From the NCBI GenBank assembly GCA_030549495.1, contig JAUIRK010000858.1, forward strand, positions 632,501-696,500: DNA of 64,000 nucleotides, written 5' to 3'. Below the pieces are notes generated by a model. That model searched no databases. It was not told where the DNA came from and was given only the letters and a program-made list of their open reading frames with translations. Within the stretch, counting starts at the first letter, position 1. Every line of letters begins with the position of its first letter. Source of the stretch: Nectonema munidae (Eukaryota; Nematomorpha; Nectonematoida; Nectonematidae). Positions 28,053 through 39,693 of this stretch are shown here, piece by piece. The translations under genes were made by a program, and so were the position numbers.

Positions 28053-28382
28053 ATGGACTTGCTCATTGACAAATCTTATAGATATATATTTATAAACTTT
28101 GAATGTAGCTATGTTTTTCCATTTGTATACATAAAACAGTGCACTAAATGTAGTGAAATTGGTCACACCTCTTCTAAATGCAAAAAGGAGCTCTTAAGCT
28201 GTCGGTTTTGTTCGCTGAATCATTTTTCAAATGATTGTCCAGATAAGTTAACTTATTATTCTTATAAGTGTATAAATTGCACGAAAAAAAATGATTGTAA
28301 TCACAATGCTTTTGATGCTAAATGTACATCTTTAGTGAATATGAGAAATAGAATTCTTAACTCCTATAGTAATCATGATTGA
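28053..28382 (+). pseudogene. LINE copy 1 ORF1 fragment with zinc knuckles
   Basis: Encodes CTKCSEIGHTSSKC (C-x2-C-x4-H-x4-C), then CRFCSLNHFSNDC (C-x2-C-x3-H-x4-C), and a Cys-rich CINCTKKNDCNHNA. These are nucleic-acid-binding knuckles of a LINE ORF1 protein. The stop TGA (28380-28382) overlaps the ORF2 start ATG (28375) by 8 bases, typical of coupled ORF1/ORF2 translation. The N-terminal two thirds is missing. Confidence 0.8.
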
Positions 28383-31333
28383 CCACTGTAGCTTCATAGA
28401 TGAATTAGATAACAAATTAGATCCTTTTGAATTAAATTTAAATTGCCTGCCTAATACAATTCCATACATTGGTGCTAATATGAGAAGTTTCAATGTTTTA
28501 TCTCTGAACATTCAATCTATTAAATCAAAACGTGACTTACTATGGGATACTTTGAATATCATTTTTACTACTTCTACCAAAAAGTTTCAAGTTATTTGTT
28601 TGCAAGAAACTTGGCTTACTGATTATGACGATGAAGCGAATTTTACAAATAAAGGTTACGATTTTTTTTCTTTTCCTTCAAATAGATCTACTCATAGAGG
28701 TTTGGGATTTATTGATTCTTCTCTAAAGTATGAGAGTTACAAGGTTAATTATTTTCCACTCACTTTTGAAGTTTCTTCACTAAAAGTGCTCTTACCCAAT
28801 AAGAATCTTGTGCTAATTCATAACATTTATCGTCCACTCAATTCTAATATATCTGAATTTAAGAGTTCCTACGTTTTCTTGAGATATGTTCGACAAAATT
28901 CAATATTTTATTAGCTGGAGACTTCAATTTGAATCTTTTTGAAAATAGTTGTAACAAGTCAATTTTTATTAATAATCTCTTATCTTTTAATTTATTTGCA
29001 ACTATAAATATTGCAACCCGTCCTGAATCTGGTAAACTAATCGATAACATTTTCGCTTCTAGAGGATTGCGTTTTTGTAAATCTCGTGTTTTAAATATTT
29101 TTATATCTGATCATCATCCATTGTTTGCAAGCTTTGATATAGATTGGGCGCAGGAAGGGACATGTTGTTTTCATGCAAATGTAGACCACTCCCTCTTACT
29201 GGAATATTTTAGGAATAAGAGTTGGGACTATGTTTTTCACTAAAAGATTTGTCTTGAAGGAAAAATGCTGAATTTTGTTGAAGATCTTAAGAAGGGTCTT
29301 GATAACTGCACTAAGATCAATATGAGATCAAGAAAATCTAAAATTGATAATGATTGGATGAATGACTCTATCAGGAAAATGATCTCTTCTAGAAACAAAA
29401 TATATGTAAAAATGCTAAAGTGCAAAAACAACCTGAATAAATTTTGTGAATACAAGTCCAGGATTCAAAATGAAAACAAATTATTGAAAAAGATGATTTG
29501 GAAGGCAAAACAAGAATACTACAAAAGAGTTTTTAGCAAAATTAATTCATCCTCAAAAGCCGTATGGAATAAACTAAAGTTTTTACTTAATGAGAAAAAG
29601 AATTCTGTTAGAATTAAAGCCACTGATAAATATTTTGATGATAATGAAATACCTGAATTGTTTTTGAATTATTTTAATAAAAACTCTTATAATTCAGTAA
29701 CGAATGAGTTTAAATTAACAAATCAAATATTTTCTGCATTCAATTTTAGTTTCTCAAAAATAATGATGTTTTATTTAGTATTAACTCTCTTAGGTCTTCT
29801 GCTACCAGAGATTATCATGGGCTTAGTACTAAAATAATAAAGTATATTAAATATTTTGTGTTAAATCCGTTGGTACACCTTTTCAATGAAATGCTCAATC
29901 AGTCGTACTATCCAAATTCTCTGAAAATTTGTAAATTGGTTCCAATACACAAGAGAGGTGATACCTTTCAACTTAGGAATTACAGGCCGGTAACCATAGT
30001 TCCTACAATTTCTAAAATTTTTGAAAAAATAATGTATTTTTAGCTATATAATTATTTTGAAGCAAATAATCTATTTGGATCAAAACATTTTGGTTATCGG
30101 ATCAATCGCTCCATTGAAGATTTACATGGACAATTCTTTTATGATGTTTCAGAGTATCTTAATGAAGGATATAATTGTGCAGCTGTTTTTCTTGACTTAA
30201 AAAATGCTTTCGATCTTGTCAATCATTCTAGATTAATTGTCAAACTTAGAGAATATGGTTTGAGAAATGAGGCAATCAGTTTAATTTCTTCTTTTCTGAA
30301 TAACCGTACACATTATGTTGAAGTGAATAATAGAAAGTCCAGTTTTACATGCTTCAATAAAATTGGTGTTCCTCAGGGATCAGCACTGGGACCATTGTTT
30401 TTTAATATCTTTATTAATGATATAAAAGATATTCCATCAATGAAAGAGGTAAATTATTTTTCTTATGCTGATGACATATCGTTGTTGTTTCCATTTAAGT
30501 TATCTCTAGAATCTGATTGTATAAATGAAATACTTCAAACTATTTCAATTTTTTTAAAGGAAAATTCTTTAGAATTGAGTGGAAATAAGTGTAAATATTT
30601 GACATTTACTAGTAATAAAATAAACAAGGTGAATTCGATGGTTAAGATGAATGATTGCCAACTAGAAAAGGTCAATACTTTCAAGTTTCTTGGAATTACT
30701 ATTGATGCGGAACTGAAATGGACACACCATATCCGAATACTAAATTCTAGGTTAAATATGTTGCTATCAAAATTCAGGTCTTATTCTTTTCTATCGATAG
30801 ATGTTAAATTAAAAATGTATAAGTCTCTAGTTCAACCATTGTTATATTATTCCGTTATAAAATGGGGACATGCGAATAAAGATGATTTGCTTAAAACTCA
30901 AAAAAGGATTATTAGAATTGTGTTTAATCTGAGAGAAAATAGTCACACTAATAAAAAGTTCATTGAGGCAAACACATTGAAGGTAGATGATCTATATTGT
31001 TATAAATTATGCTTGTTTCTTTGGAAATATCTTAAATGCTTATGTTCTCCAATATGGGCTAATAAGTTTCATTTCAATTCGAACATACATCAAAACTATA
31101 CTCGCAATACTGGATATCTCCATTTAGAACATTCAAAATCTAAAAAAAATGTTAGAATGCTATCAATAAATCAAAAGTTATCAAGATTTTTCAATGAGAA
31201 TAAGTTTCTTTATAATTGTTGTCATCTAGAGAGAATCTCAGACTTCAAGAAAGCTGTGAAAAATTACTTCTTTGATCAATATAATGACTGTAGTACTAGT
31301 TCTTGCTACATTTGTGCACACAAAATTTCATAG
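28375..31333 (+). pseudogene. LINE copy 1 ORF2 (endonuclease and reverse transcriptase), broken
   Basis: The APE-type endonuclease reads SFNVLSLNIQSI, VICLQETWLTDY, then in another frame LLAGDFNLNLF, KLIDNIF and SDHHPLFASF. The reverse transcriptase reads LVPIHKRGDTFQLRNYRPVT, AAVFLDLKNAFDLVNHSRL, GVPQGSALGPLFFNIFINDI and FSYADDISLLF (catalytic YADD). A frame runs open from 30260 to 31333 through the thumb and tail. At least four frame changes or stops lie between 28900 and 30260. The element cannot make a full ORF2 product. Confidence 0.88.
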
Positions 31334-31615
31334 TATTGTTTTTAAATTTATGTTATCATTACAATTAATATATTGAATATGTAAAACGCCGTAATAAATT
31401 TCTTTTTTTTTTTGTATACTCTGTACATTTGTGTAGGTTGCACTCGAGAAGTGGCTTTAAGTAGCCTTTGTGTGTATCCTTGCATTAATGAAAACATTTT
31501 TATGTTGTCATTTTTTTAAACTTTTTTTTTTGGCACTGGAATACATCTTTATTTTACTATTAATTTGTTAAATTTTTGCTCTGTTTATTTTTTGCTGAAT
31601 AAATTCTTCTTCTTC

Positions 31616-32463
31616 TTAAATTCTTCCTCTTCTTGCTACCAAAGGGCTTGAATTCAAGTTCAGTTTCCTCATACCAATTTATTTAAAAATCGATACATGT
31701 GGTCTTATTAGGCCTTCTCGATTTAAATATGCAATGGTACCGCTACTTACATTAGAAGTGTATAGATTTTTAGATGCACTTAGATAAGGAGAAAGGGGAC
31801 AAAATTTTAAATTTTTTGGTGGACGTCATACATGTGTGACCTCTAAGTACAAATAAGTAAGAAAAATAATTTAAATTTAGTAAAAATTAAGTTCAATTAA
31901 ATCTATTTTTGATATTTTTTGAAATGATTCAAACTTGAGCTAGCTTATTCATAACAAATTTATCATTTAAAAGTGGAAAAAAATTTAAAGAATACTAAAT
32001 ATCATAAATAAAAAAATTTTTATTTTCAGAAAGATCAAAAAATTTAGCAAACATAATCAAAAGTATTTTCATATTGTAAAAAATGGAAATTTTATAAAAT
32101 TTTTATTTCCAAAAAGATTGAAAAGTTCATCAAACATTTCAAATTTTTTACATTTTTTTCATGTTTCAACAATTATTTAAAGAAATTAAAAAAAATATAT
32201 GTTGGTTTAAAAAAACACAGAAACAGGCATTATAAATTTGTACTTAATTGGGAAAAATTTTTTTGATCTTAAAATGCAGGTTTTTTCTTCAACATTAATG
32301 AAAAGAGGTCATTAGTTATAACTCAAAGGATTGCTTGCGACAGGTAATACATACAGTATCAAGTATAAGAAAGTAAAAAAAAATTTTCACCGTATCTAAA
32401 AGGATGTCGCTTTTCAGAGGTACCATTTTATCCAGGTTTTACTTCATATATACTCACTAGAGC
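31616..32463. other. AT-rich intergenic stretch
   Basis: No gene or element recognised between the LINE tail and the hAT-like terminus at 32464. Confidence 0.45.
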
Positions 32464-34285
32464 AGTGGTTCGCAACCCTTTTCCAATGGCGATCCAATTT
32501 AAGCCTCACGAGACTTTCTGCAACCCCACACAAAGATCAAGACTATATTCATTGATTAAGGTATACATAACAATGCTACATAACTGCAGTAAATTGTTTT
32601 ATTATAGCAAAAACGAAATTTCCATTTATATACAATATAATTAGCTCAAAATAACACAATTGGATGTTACTGATGCGAGTAATACAAGCTTTATTTTGAT
32701 AATAAACAATAATGTTCTTAATATCATGTTTGTTACTGTTTTTCTATCACCAACTTTTCAATCTGCAACAGCTTTCGCTACTACAGATCACTCCAAGACA
32801 TACGGAGATAAGGCCAAAGAGCTTCCAATCCTAGCTCAGAGTTGGTCCTGGCATCTTTTGGAGATCCACGATTACCGTCAATAAATTTTCTTAACATTTT
32901 GTTACAATAGCCATCATAAATCCAGATGTAATAGACGTTCGAGTTTCATTTGACAGAAGTTCTGTTGCATCACCGTTGATGATAAAAAAAGAACAATTCC
33001 AACGCATCATGTTGTTCTGTCCATCTTCTTTTGCAAAGTGCCTAAAATTAAAAGTTGCTAAAACTTGTTGATGATAAAAATTGAAGAAAAATCGGTTCTA
33101 AAATTAACATATTTGTATTACTTTTAATTTTTAGTTCTTCAGCTGTTTCTTAGACAAAAATTCCTCAAAACAAGCGTGTCGCTTTGAAGAAAAATTGATA
33201 AACATGAATATCTTAATAAGTAAACATTAAATATTCATGTCCAATAAAATAAAATTATTCTTGGAGCGCGTACTCTGTCAATTGTACCCGTCATGTTTCT
33301 TACAAGAATGGATTACACATCTATGTAGCTGATGAGCTGCACACCAGAAGGGCAATGCTTTGGCATACTACCGTTGAATTCTAGAACACTTTTTACTTTC
33401 CCACTCATATTACCTAAATTTGTTGACATGAATTAAATTATGTATTTGCTAATTAGGTTTTTCAACTTAAAAACAAAATAAAATATCTACCGGCTCCATC
33501 ATAACATTGACTTCTCATTCTTAGTGGATCTAAGCCCAAGCCACAACATTAAGTATGACATGTGAAAGAGCTTCACCGCTTGTGTCTGAGCTTACATCAA
33601 TAAATTTAAGAAACTCTTCTTAAATAGTGTCTAAAAAATAAAATAAGTAAGTCTTATCAAGCATTAGAATAACGTGTTATTCATTACCATTTTTGTCTGT
33701 AAACCGGAAACAAATTGCTAATTAATCTTTATTGGACACGTCTCTGACTTCATCAGAAGATACGCATTAGTAATATGGACTTTCTTTTATATTATTGACA
33801 ATCTTTCTTTCAACAATGCTACCCATGATTTCAATCAGTTCATTTTGCATTACTGAAGATCTATACGTTGTATTTTTCAGCATTTTCAAAATGTTCACTA
33901 AAAACTAAGTCACCAACATCTATCCTAAAGTCAATTAGTGCCTGAAATCCACAGTTTATATTAGCTGAATTAATAATATGTTGTGAAGAATCATAGCTTC
34001 CCCGTAGGACAATATTTTGTCTTGATAAGAACATCACAATTTTAATGATTGATTTCAAAATTTGAGCATTTTTTCTCTCTTAATTTAAGAGCAGTGTCCA
34101 TCATCTTAGTTATAGGCACGTTGCTCTTGAACAAAGCAAGGAACTGTTCAGAACGAATTTTAGAGTTCACGTGAGCCTGGCATCCATTTCTACCATCTTT
34201 AGTTTTACGTTTTGTATCCGCAATATAGTGAGACGCAGACATATCCAATGCTCTTTTTAGTATTTTTGAGCAAACACATCTTGAT
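32464..34285 (-). pseudogene. hAT transposase relic related to ZMYM1-type transposases
   Basis: A hAT-like tip CAGTGGTTCGCAACCC starts at 32464. Reading inward on the minus strand from 34285: HVNSKIRSEQFLALFKSNVP, IIKIVMFLSRQNIVLRGSYD, NINCGFQALIDFRIDVGDLV, MQNELIEIMGSIVERKIVNN, SSDEVRDVSNKD, EEFLKFIDVSSDTSGEALSH, a YDGA string, and NMSGKVKSV followed by VQLISYIDV. This is the order of motifs in ZMYM1-like hAT transposases. Many stops and frame changes are present. Its 5' edge runs into composite copy 2, and the last 60 bp resemble the right end of composite copy 1. The relic may therefore be that family's own transposase. Confidence 0.78.
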
Positions 34286-34459
34286 GATCAACTAGATTTT
34301 CTCATCTTCTGTCACTGTGATTTTATTTCTCTTTCTGTCTCCTCTGTTTTTCTCTTCCGCTTTCTCTGCTAAAACTCAATCATTCACTCAAGCTCTCTTC
34401 TTTCGTTCAAGCACTCTTCCCTTGTTAAGCTCTCCTATCTCATTCAGTTCTCTTCTCTC

Positions 34460-34645
34460 CAGTGACGTAGCTAGGGTCAGCATGAGGGGCCGTGCCCACA
34501 CTCCTATGTACCTAGTGGTGCCCCCATGCATCTTATTCGATATCAGTTTTTGAAAATTTCTCCAATGAAAGTATCAAGAAATTATACAAAATGTTGCTCA
34601 CGTTTTTTGTTTTTAATATCAACTTTTTTTCTGGTTACACCACTG
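34460..34645. mobile_element. Small hAT-like MITE in composite copy 2 (186 bp)
   Basis: Tips CAGTGACGTAGCTAGG and TGGTTACACCACTG. Flanks CTTCTCTC (34452-34459) and CTTCTATC (34646-34653) match at 7 of 8, with the same bases as in copy 1. The long G-run of copy 1 is absent here. Confidence 0.8.
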
Positions 34646-35146
34646 CTTCTATCTAATTTGCATTTAGAGTTAAATTAAAATAGTTTTCAATCATTTCAAT
34701 TTTATATCAATGAATATTGTTAGACTCGCGCTAAAATTTTTTTTCAACAAAGGTCATTTAATCTTTATCACTACATTTGTTACATTTGATAACTTTTATT
34801 TTTTCGAGTCAAGAAATTTTTTTAATAGCTATTTGCGAATGAATATTTTGACTAGCTATTCGGTTTAAAAGCAAGAATACTCTATTTTCTTAATATTTGA
34901 GCAGAGATATTTTTTATAATGTTCGATTGTTAAAATTTATAAGTAACACTGTACATAATCAAATACCTTTTTTTAAAGAAAATTTGTTGATTATAGTAAA
35001 AATATAATATTGAAACAAAACTTTTCAGTTGATAAAAATGTACTTGATCTATTATTTATGACAGCTGTCAGAATTTTATTTGTAGACAAATATTCAAAAA
35101 AACGCCATTGTTTTCTTTTCTCGTATGCTTTGATTTATGTTAGTTT

Positions 35147-35506
35147 GGTCCTCGGACATTTCGCCCCATTATTTTCATAAGACAGTTCGTCTCATGGACA
35201 ATTCGCTCCATTATTTTCATAAGACAGTTCGTCCCATGGACAATTCGCTCCATTATTTTCAGACATTTTGTTTCATGGACAATTCGCCCCGTTATTTTCA
35301 TAAGATATTTTGTCTCATGGACAATTCTAAAAAATTAAGAGATAAAATGATTAATTTGAAATAATTTAATAGAGATAAAATAAACAAGAATATAAATTTT
35401 TTTAATAATTTTACACATTTAATAAGCAAAGATGGATGAAACAAATAGCCTATGAGACAATTTGTCCAGGGTGCAAATTGTCTTTGGGGCAAAATGTTTA
35501 TCGACC
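35147..35506. mobile_element. Foldback element, short version, in composite copy 2 (360 bp)
   Basis: Exact 8-bp duplications GTTAGTTT (35139-35146 and 35507-35514). Ends GGTCCTCGGACATTTCGCCC and the inverse GGTCGATAAACATTTTGCCC. The left arm is a tandem of ATTCGCTCCATTATTTTCAT-like units alternating with GTTCGTCCCATGGAC. Open frames across it follow the repeat and are not genes. Confidence 0.85.
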
Positions 35507-35744
35507 GTTAGTTTAAATAATTTTTTAATTAAAAGGGCTAGCTACTTAAATGTTGGCTTTTGCTGTTTATAAAAATTTGAAAATATCAAGTAAACTAATT
35601 CTTTATGCCTCCTATTATTTTGAAATTATTCTGAGAACAGACGGTTCCATTTTAAAATAGGGAAAATTGCTTTATTAGTTTTTTTTGTTTCCTTTCTCTC
35701 TTATGTTAATTATGTAGCAAATTTTTCAATTTTGAGTAAAAGGT

Positions 35745-35900
35745 AAGGTGCAGCGGGTGTATTTTCATTGATAAGCACTGATGTACCGCTTATGTCAAAC
35801 TATGAACAAATTCGTATCGATGAGGAATCGAATCCAGAGGCTTCCGTGCTATGTCCATCATCTCAACCAATCTGCCATGCCACCCATAGAGTATGCCGTA
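35745..35900 (-). repeat. tRNA-derived SINE-like segment (copy in composite 2)
   Basis: Inverse of the segment near 18776-18900, with GGAATCGAATCC (B-box complement) near 35824 and the A-box-like stretch near 35870. Confidence 0.5.
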
Positions 35901-36175
35901 GGGGGGTACGTCAAATTACTTTTCAAAAAACTTAAGTTATGCCCTAAAATTTTTTAGTTTTTTTGAAGCTTTATAACTTTTTCTGATAGACTTTTTTTAC
36001 TTAAAATTTATTATAAAAGGCAAATCATTGCTAAATGTTAAAAGTTATTTTACTTTTTGTGGCTTGTATCAATTTAGCTTTTAAACTATTTTTGAATGAT
36101 GCTGAGTAAAATGAAATAATGCGATCTTAATTTTTTGTTTGCACAATTATAATTTCATTTTATACCCTTGCCCCT

Positions 36176-36354
36176 AGGAGCCTCAATGGTTGTTAGGGTG
36201 TACCTCTCAGCTTAACAGTTGAAGGTCAGGGGTTCGATCCCCAAGGCTCCCAACTCTAAAAACAAATTCACAAAAATTGTGATTAACCATCTTAAGCATA
36301 ATGCGAGCATATAGCCTTACGGCTGAAAGTACTTTGATATCTCCAACCAACCAA
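36176..36354 (+). repeat. tRNA-derived SINE (179 bp), unique to composite copy 2
   Basis: Exact 11-bp duplications CCCTTGCCCCT flank it (36165-36175 and 36355-36365). The head folds like a tRNA: a 7-bp acceptor stem GGAGCCT/AGGCTCC and B box GGTTCGATCC. A roughly 100-bp unrelated body follows, ending in (CCAA)n-like sequence. Composite copy 1 has the empty site near 18493. No CCA or true tRNA context exists, so this is a retroposed SINE, not a tRNA gene. Confidence 0.85.
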
Positions 36355-36724
36355 CCCTTGCCCCTGAATCAATCACATGTTTTCATATAAACATCGCAGG
36401 GTGTCTAGTAGACGCTTTGCCTTTAGACTACATTCACTCATAAAACTATCTAACCTTCAGTTATTTGTTTTCTCTATGAATCAAATATCCTTTCATCAAT
36501 TCCTGTAATGTGCCTGGTAGACTACTTCATTTTTCTAATGAAAAACCTATTCCACCCCCAAACAATTTTGGATTTTTTTAAACTAGTGTATATTCTGCAA
36601 ACTTAATTAAAATATTTTCGCTGGAAGTATAGTATTTAAATTCACCAATTTTGTAAAAAAAAATATAAAGTAGTATTATAAATTTAGGACTTTAGGTATG
36701 CGATGAATACACTCTTTTTTAAAG

Positions 36725-37682
36725 GGTCGACAGACATTTCGCCCCATAGACAATTCGCCCAATAGACAATTCGTCCCATAAACAATTCGCCCCATAGATG
36801 ATTCACCCCATAGACAATTCGCACCATGGACATATTGTCTCATAGGCTATCTGTTAATTTTTTTTTATCACTTTTAAATAATTTTAAATTATTGATGATG
36901 AAATTGAAGAAAAAGATAATTACGATGATATTACAATTACAAGATATTAATTTTTATTTTGTTTAAAAATTTTAAATATTTGTTTCATAAAATAACTGTA
37001 TTTCAAAAAACAATTCTTCAAAAAACTAAATAAAATTAAAATAAAGCTATTTTTATTGAGATGAGTTGTGATATTAGGCAAAACGTTTATATGCTAAACC
37101 GTTTTACGAAAAATAGTCTTATGAAAAAAGCGTAAAAGAGTCTAAAAAAATTGAAAAAACGGTTTTATAAAACAATAGTTCTAATTGATCTGCATAAATA
37201 GAGTAAATTGTCTATGGCAAGAATTGTGTTATAAAAATAGAGCAAATTTTTAATGGAAAGAATTGTCTTATAAAAATAGGACTGGAAGTTTTATAAAAAT
37301 AATAGAGCGCATTCTCTTATAAAAATAATGGGGTAAATTGAGCATGAAGCAAATCGTCTTATGAAAATTATGAGGCGAATTATTTTATGAAAATAATGGG
37401 GCAAATTGTTTTAATAGTTTGGCGAATTGTTCATGAGACAAAATGTCTTATGAAAATAATGGGGCGAATTATCCATGAGACAAAATGTCTTATGAAAATA
37501 ATGGGGCGAATTGTTCATGAGACAAAATGTCTTATGAAAAATAATGGGGTGAATTGTCCATGAGACAAAATGTCTTATGAAAATAATGGGTCGAATTGTC
37601 CATGGGACGAACGGTCTTATGAAAATAATGGGGCGAATTGTCCATGAGACAAAAAAATAATGGGGCGAAATGTCTGAGGACC
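36725..37682. mobile_element. Foldback element, long version, in composite copy 2 (958 bp)
   Basis: Flanks TTTTAAAG (36717-36724) and TTCTAAAG (37683-37690) match at 7 of 8. Ends GGTCGACAGACATTTCGCCC and the inverse GGTCCTCAGACATTTCGCCC. The right arm (about 37250-37680) is a long run of GGGGCGAATTGTCCATGAGA-type units alternating with AAATGTCTTATGAAAATAAT. It is longer than its counterpart at 17294-18127, through extra repeat units. Confidence 0.82.
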
Positions 37683-37811
37683 TTCTAAAGGATTGCTTGA
37701 ATATTTGGTCTCCCGTGGTATTTCCAGACCACTAATTTTGAAAATTGCAACAAAAAAAGTTCGCCCCCCAATAATTTTGAGGATGTGCGCCCCTGATATA
37801 TAAGATAAATA

Positions 37812-39417
37812 CAGTAGAACTCCTCCCTACGGTCACTCCTGAAAAGCGGTCAACGCTTCTAATACGGTTAGAAAGTATAGTCCCGAATTCTTTTATATTT
37901 CTATATATTGCATAATTATTGAGTATAACTGTCACTCCCGTATTGCGTATTACGGTCACCCATTATCGCATATTTTTGTCAAAACGGACAAGGTAAATTT
38001 TCAAAGGGATCATGTTTTAACATCAAAATAAAACACTTTTAGTTGCTAATTTTAAATCTGTTTTTTTTTCTGTTACCCTATTGATATAAAGTTATAGAAG
38101 CTAATATTGTCTTTAGCATTCGCATTATGATTACCCTCTTATGTTTATGCTACATTTCTCTACACTACATTTCTCTGGTTTAAAAAATCGAAAGACCGTT
38201 CAACAGTTGTTCTTTGCTGTAATATGAATGAAGAATTCCAAAAACCGCTCATTATAGAAAGATTTCAGAAGCCAAATTGTTTTAAAAATGTTCCTCATGA
38301 AGCTTTTCCTGTTTTATGGAAGTCCATTAAAAAAGCTTGGATGGTTGCTGAACTTTACCGTGAATGGTTGCTTGAATTTGATAAGCTGATGCAAAAGCAA
38401 AAGCGCAATGTTTTGTTGTTTGTAGACAACGCTTCTGGCCATCCAAAAGATGTTAAGACGAAAAATATAAAAGTTATTTCTTTCCTGCTAAATGTACCTC
38501 AGTTCTACAACCTCTTGAACAGGGCATAATTCATATTTTACACGTTATTATCAAAAAAAAACTTCTCAGTTCCATTATTGCAAGAACAGAAAAATATGGA
38601 AATTTTTCCCTTCACCCCATTACTGTTTTAAACGCCATTGAATGGATAGCGGACTCTGTTAAAGATATATAGCCCTATACAATTGAGGCTTGTTTTTGCA
38701 AGTGGTTTTAGTGTTCTGCACAATATTTGAATCTTGAACAGGGCATCCCACTTGATGATCTTAACAAAGAAGTCTCTCAGCGCTGTGAAATAGAAAAGCC
38801 TATGACAGACACAGAATTCATTTCAATTGATAATGATTTACCGGTCGTTGAAGTACTTACTGGTACATGGGAAGCAGATTTAGTAAAAGACGTACTCGGT
38901 GAAAATTCATCAGATCCGGAAGCTTTGCACATAGAAGATAATGGGCTTGGTAAGAGTGTATGTTCTATAAAAAATCTTTCTGGAGTTATACCCTCTGCAA
39001 TCGATCCTAAAAAATTTCCACTTAAAAGAGGAATGTTATAAAGCTATGATCTTGAACGGAAACTGGAAAAAGACATTGAGCAAGTAATGGTTTTAGGACA
39101 GCTAGCAAAAAAAGCAAACATTAATTGATACCTACTTTATTAAAAAGTAAAATTACTACCTGTTTTTTGCAAAATAAAAATAACTTTATAGATTTTACTT
39201 TTTTTTTTATTTCTGTGACATTTTAAGTTTATTTTTCAATTTTTTTACTATGTAATAATTTATAATATAAAGAAGCGAAAAATATAAATGTTATTGATTG
39301 ATTATAACAGTTATCCTTTTACTCTCAAATAACATAACTACTCCTCTAATGAGGTCAATCCTAAATAACGGTCAAAAGACTTGGTACCAATGGTGACCTC
39401 ATTAAAGAATTCTACTG
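37812..39417 (+). mobile_element. pogo/Tigger-like transposon (1606 bp)
   Basis: TA duplications lie at 37810-37811 and 39418-39419. Tips CAGTAGAACTCCTCC and, inverted, CAGTAGAATTCTTTAATG, sharing CAGTAGAA; CGGTCA blocks recur subterminally. Inside are broken Tigger transposase pieces on the plus strand. It begins 16 bp after the end of composite copy 2. Confidence 0.88.
38180..39041 (+). pseudogene. Tigger-like transposase, decayed
   Basis: Pieces in order: KSKDRSTVVLCCNMNEEFQK (38189 on), RFQKPNCFKNVPHEAFPVLW, KAWMVAELYREWLLEFDKLM, NVLLFVDNASGHP (second catalytic Asp near 38427). A frame change then leads to QFLQPLEQGIIHI, where the third catalytic Asp is Glu, and TVLNAIEWIADSVKDI. A C-terminal frame at 38727-39041 carries the usual acidic tail region. 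The DNA-binding half and first catalytic block are absent. The copy is dead and internally deleted. Confidence 0.8.
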
Positions 39418-39419
39418 TA

Positions 39420-39659
39420 TTATAAAATTTCTTACCTTGAAAATATTTAATTTAAACAAAATAATAAGGATATTAATCAAAAATGTCCATTACTTTTTAA
39501 TTTATTATATTGGTATGTTAAAATTTTTATTTATGTAAATTATCTTGAAAGCATTAAATATTTGTTTAGTGGCATTTCTAAAGATAAATGATAATCAAAA
39601 TTTTTTTTAATTTAAACTTCTGATGGGAGGGCGGCTGGAGCCCCCTAGCTAATTACGTC
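39420..39659. other. AT-rich spacer
   Basis: Short AT-rich stretch between the Tigger copy and the LINE 3' end; nothing recognised. Confidence 0.5.
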
Positions 39660-39693
39660 CATGCCTTTTACATTTTCATGAGTGTATCATTTA

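Larger units (their letters stand above)
28040..31615 (+). mobile_element. LINE (Jockey/CR1-like group), 5'-truncated, copy 1
   Basis: The element holds the end of ORF1 with zinc knuckles, then ORF2 with endonuclease and reverse transcriptase, and a 3' end TGAATAAATTCTTCTTCTTC with AATAAA and a (TTC)n tail. ORF1 lacks its front, so the copy is 5'-truncated near 28040. It is related to the better-kept minus-strand copy at 39660-43570. The exact clade cannot be fixed by eye. Confidence 0.85.
34225..37795. mobile_element. Composite hAT-type element, copy 2, inverted relative to copy 1
   Basis: Copy 2 is an inverted relative of 17171-20649. The right tip GGATGTGCGCCCCTG ends at 37795, matching the left tip of copy 1. 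Contents correspond one to one: small MITE (34460-34645), short foldback (35147-35506), SINE (about 35745-35900) and long foldback (36725-37682). A second SINE at 36176-36354 is unique to this copy. Its left end was not found: similarity fades near 34225 and no matching tip or duplication is seen. Confidence 0.85.

Noticed and set aside
36176-36250. Functional tRNA gene
   Set aside because: The acceptor stem and B box are good, but it is followed by a body and flanked by 11-bp target duplications, and the sister copy has an empty site. It is a SINE head.
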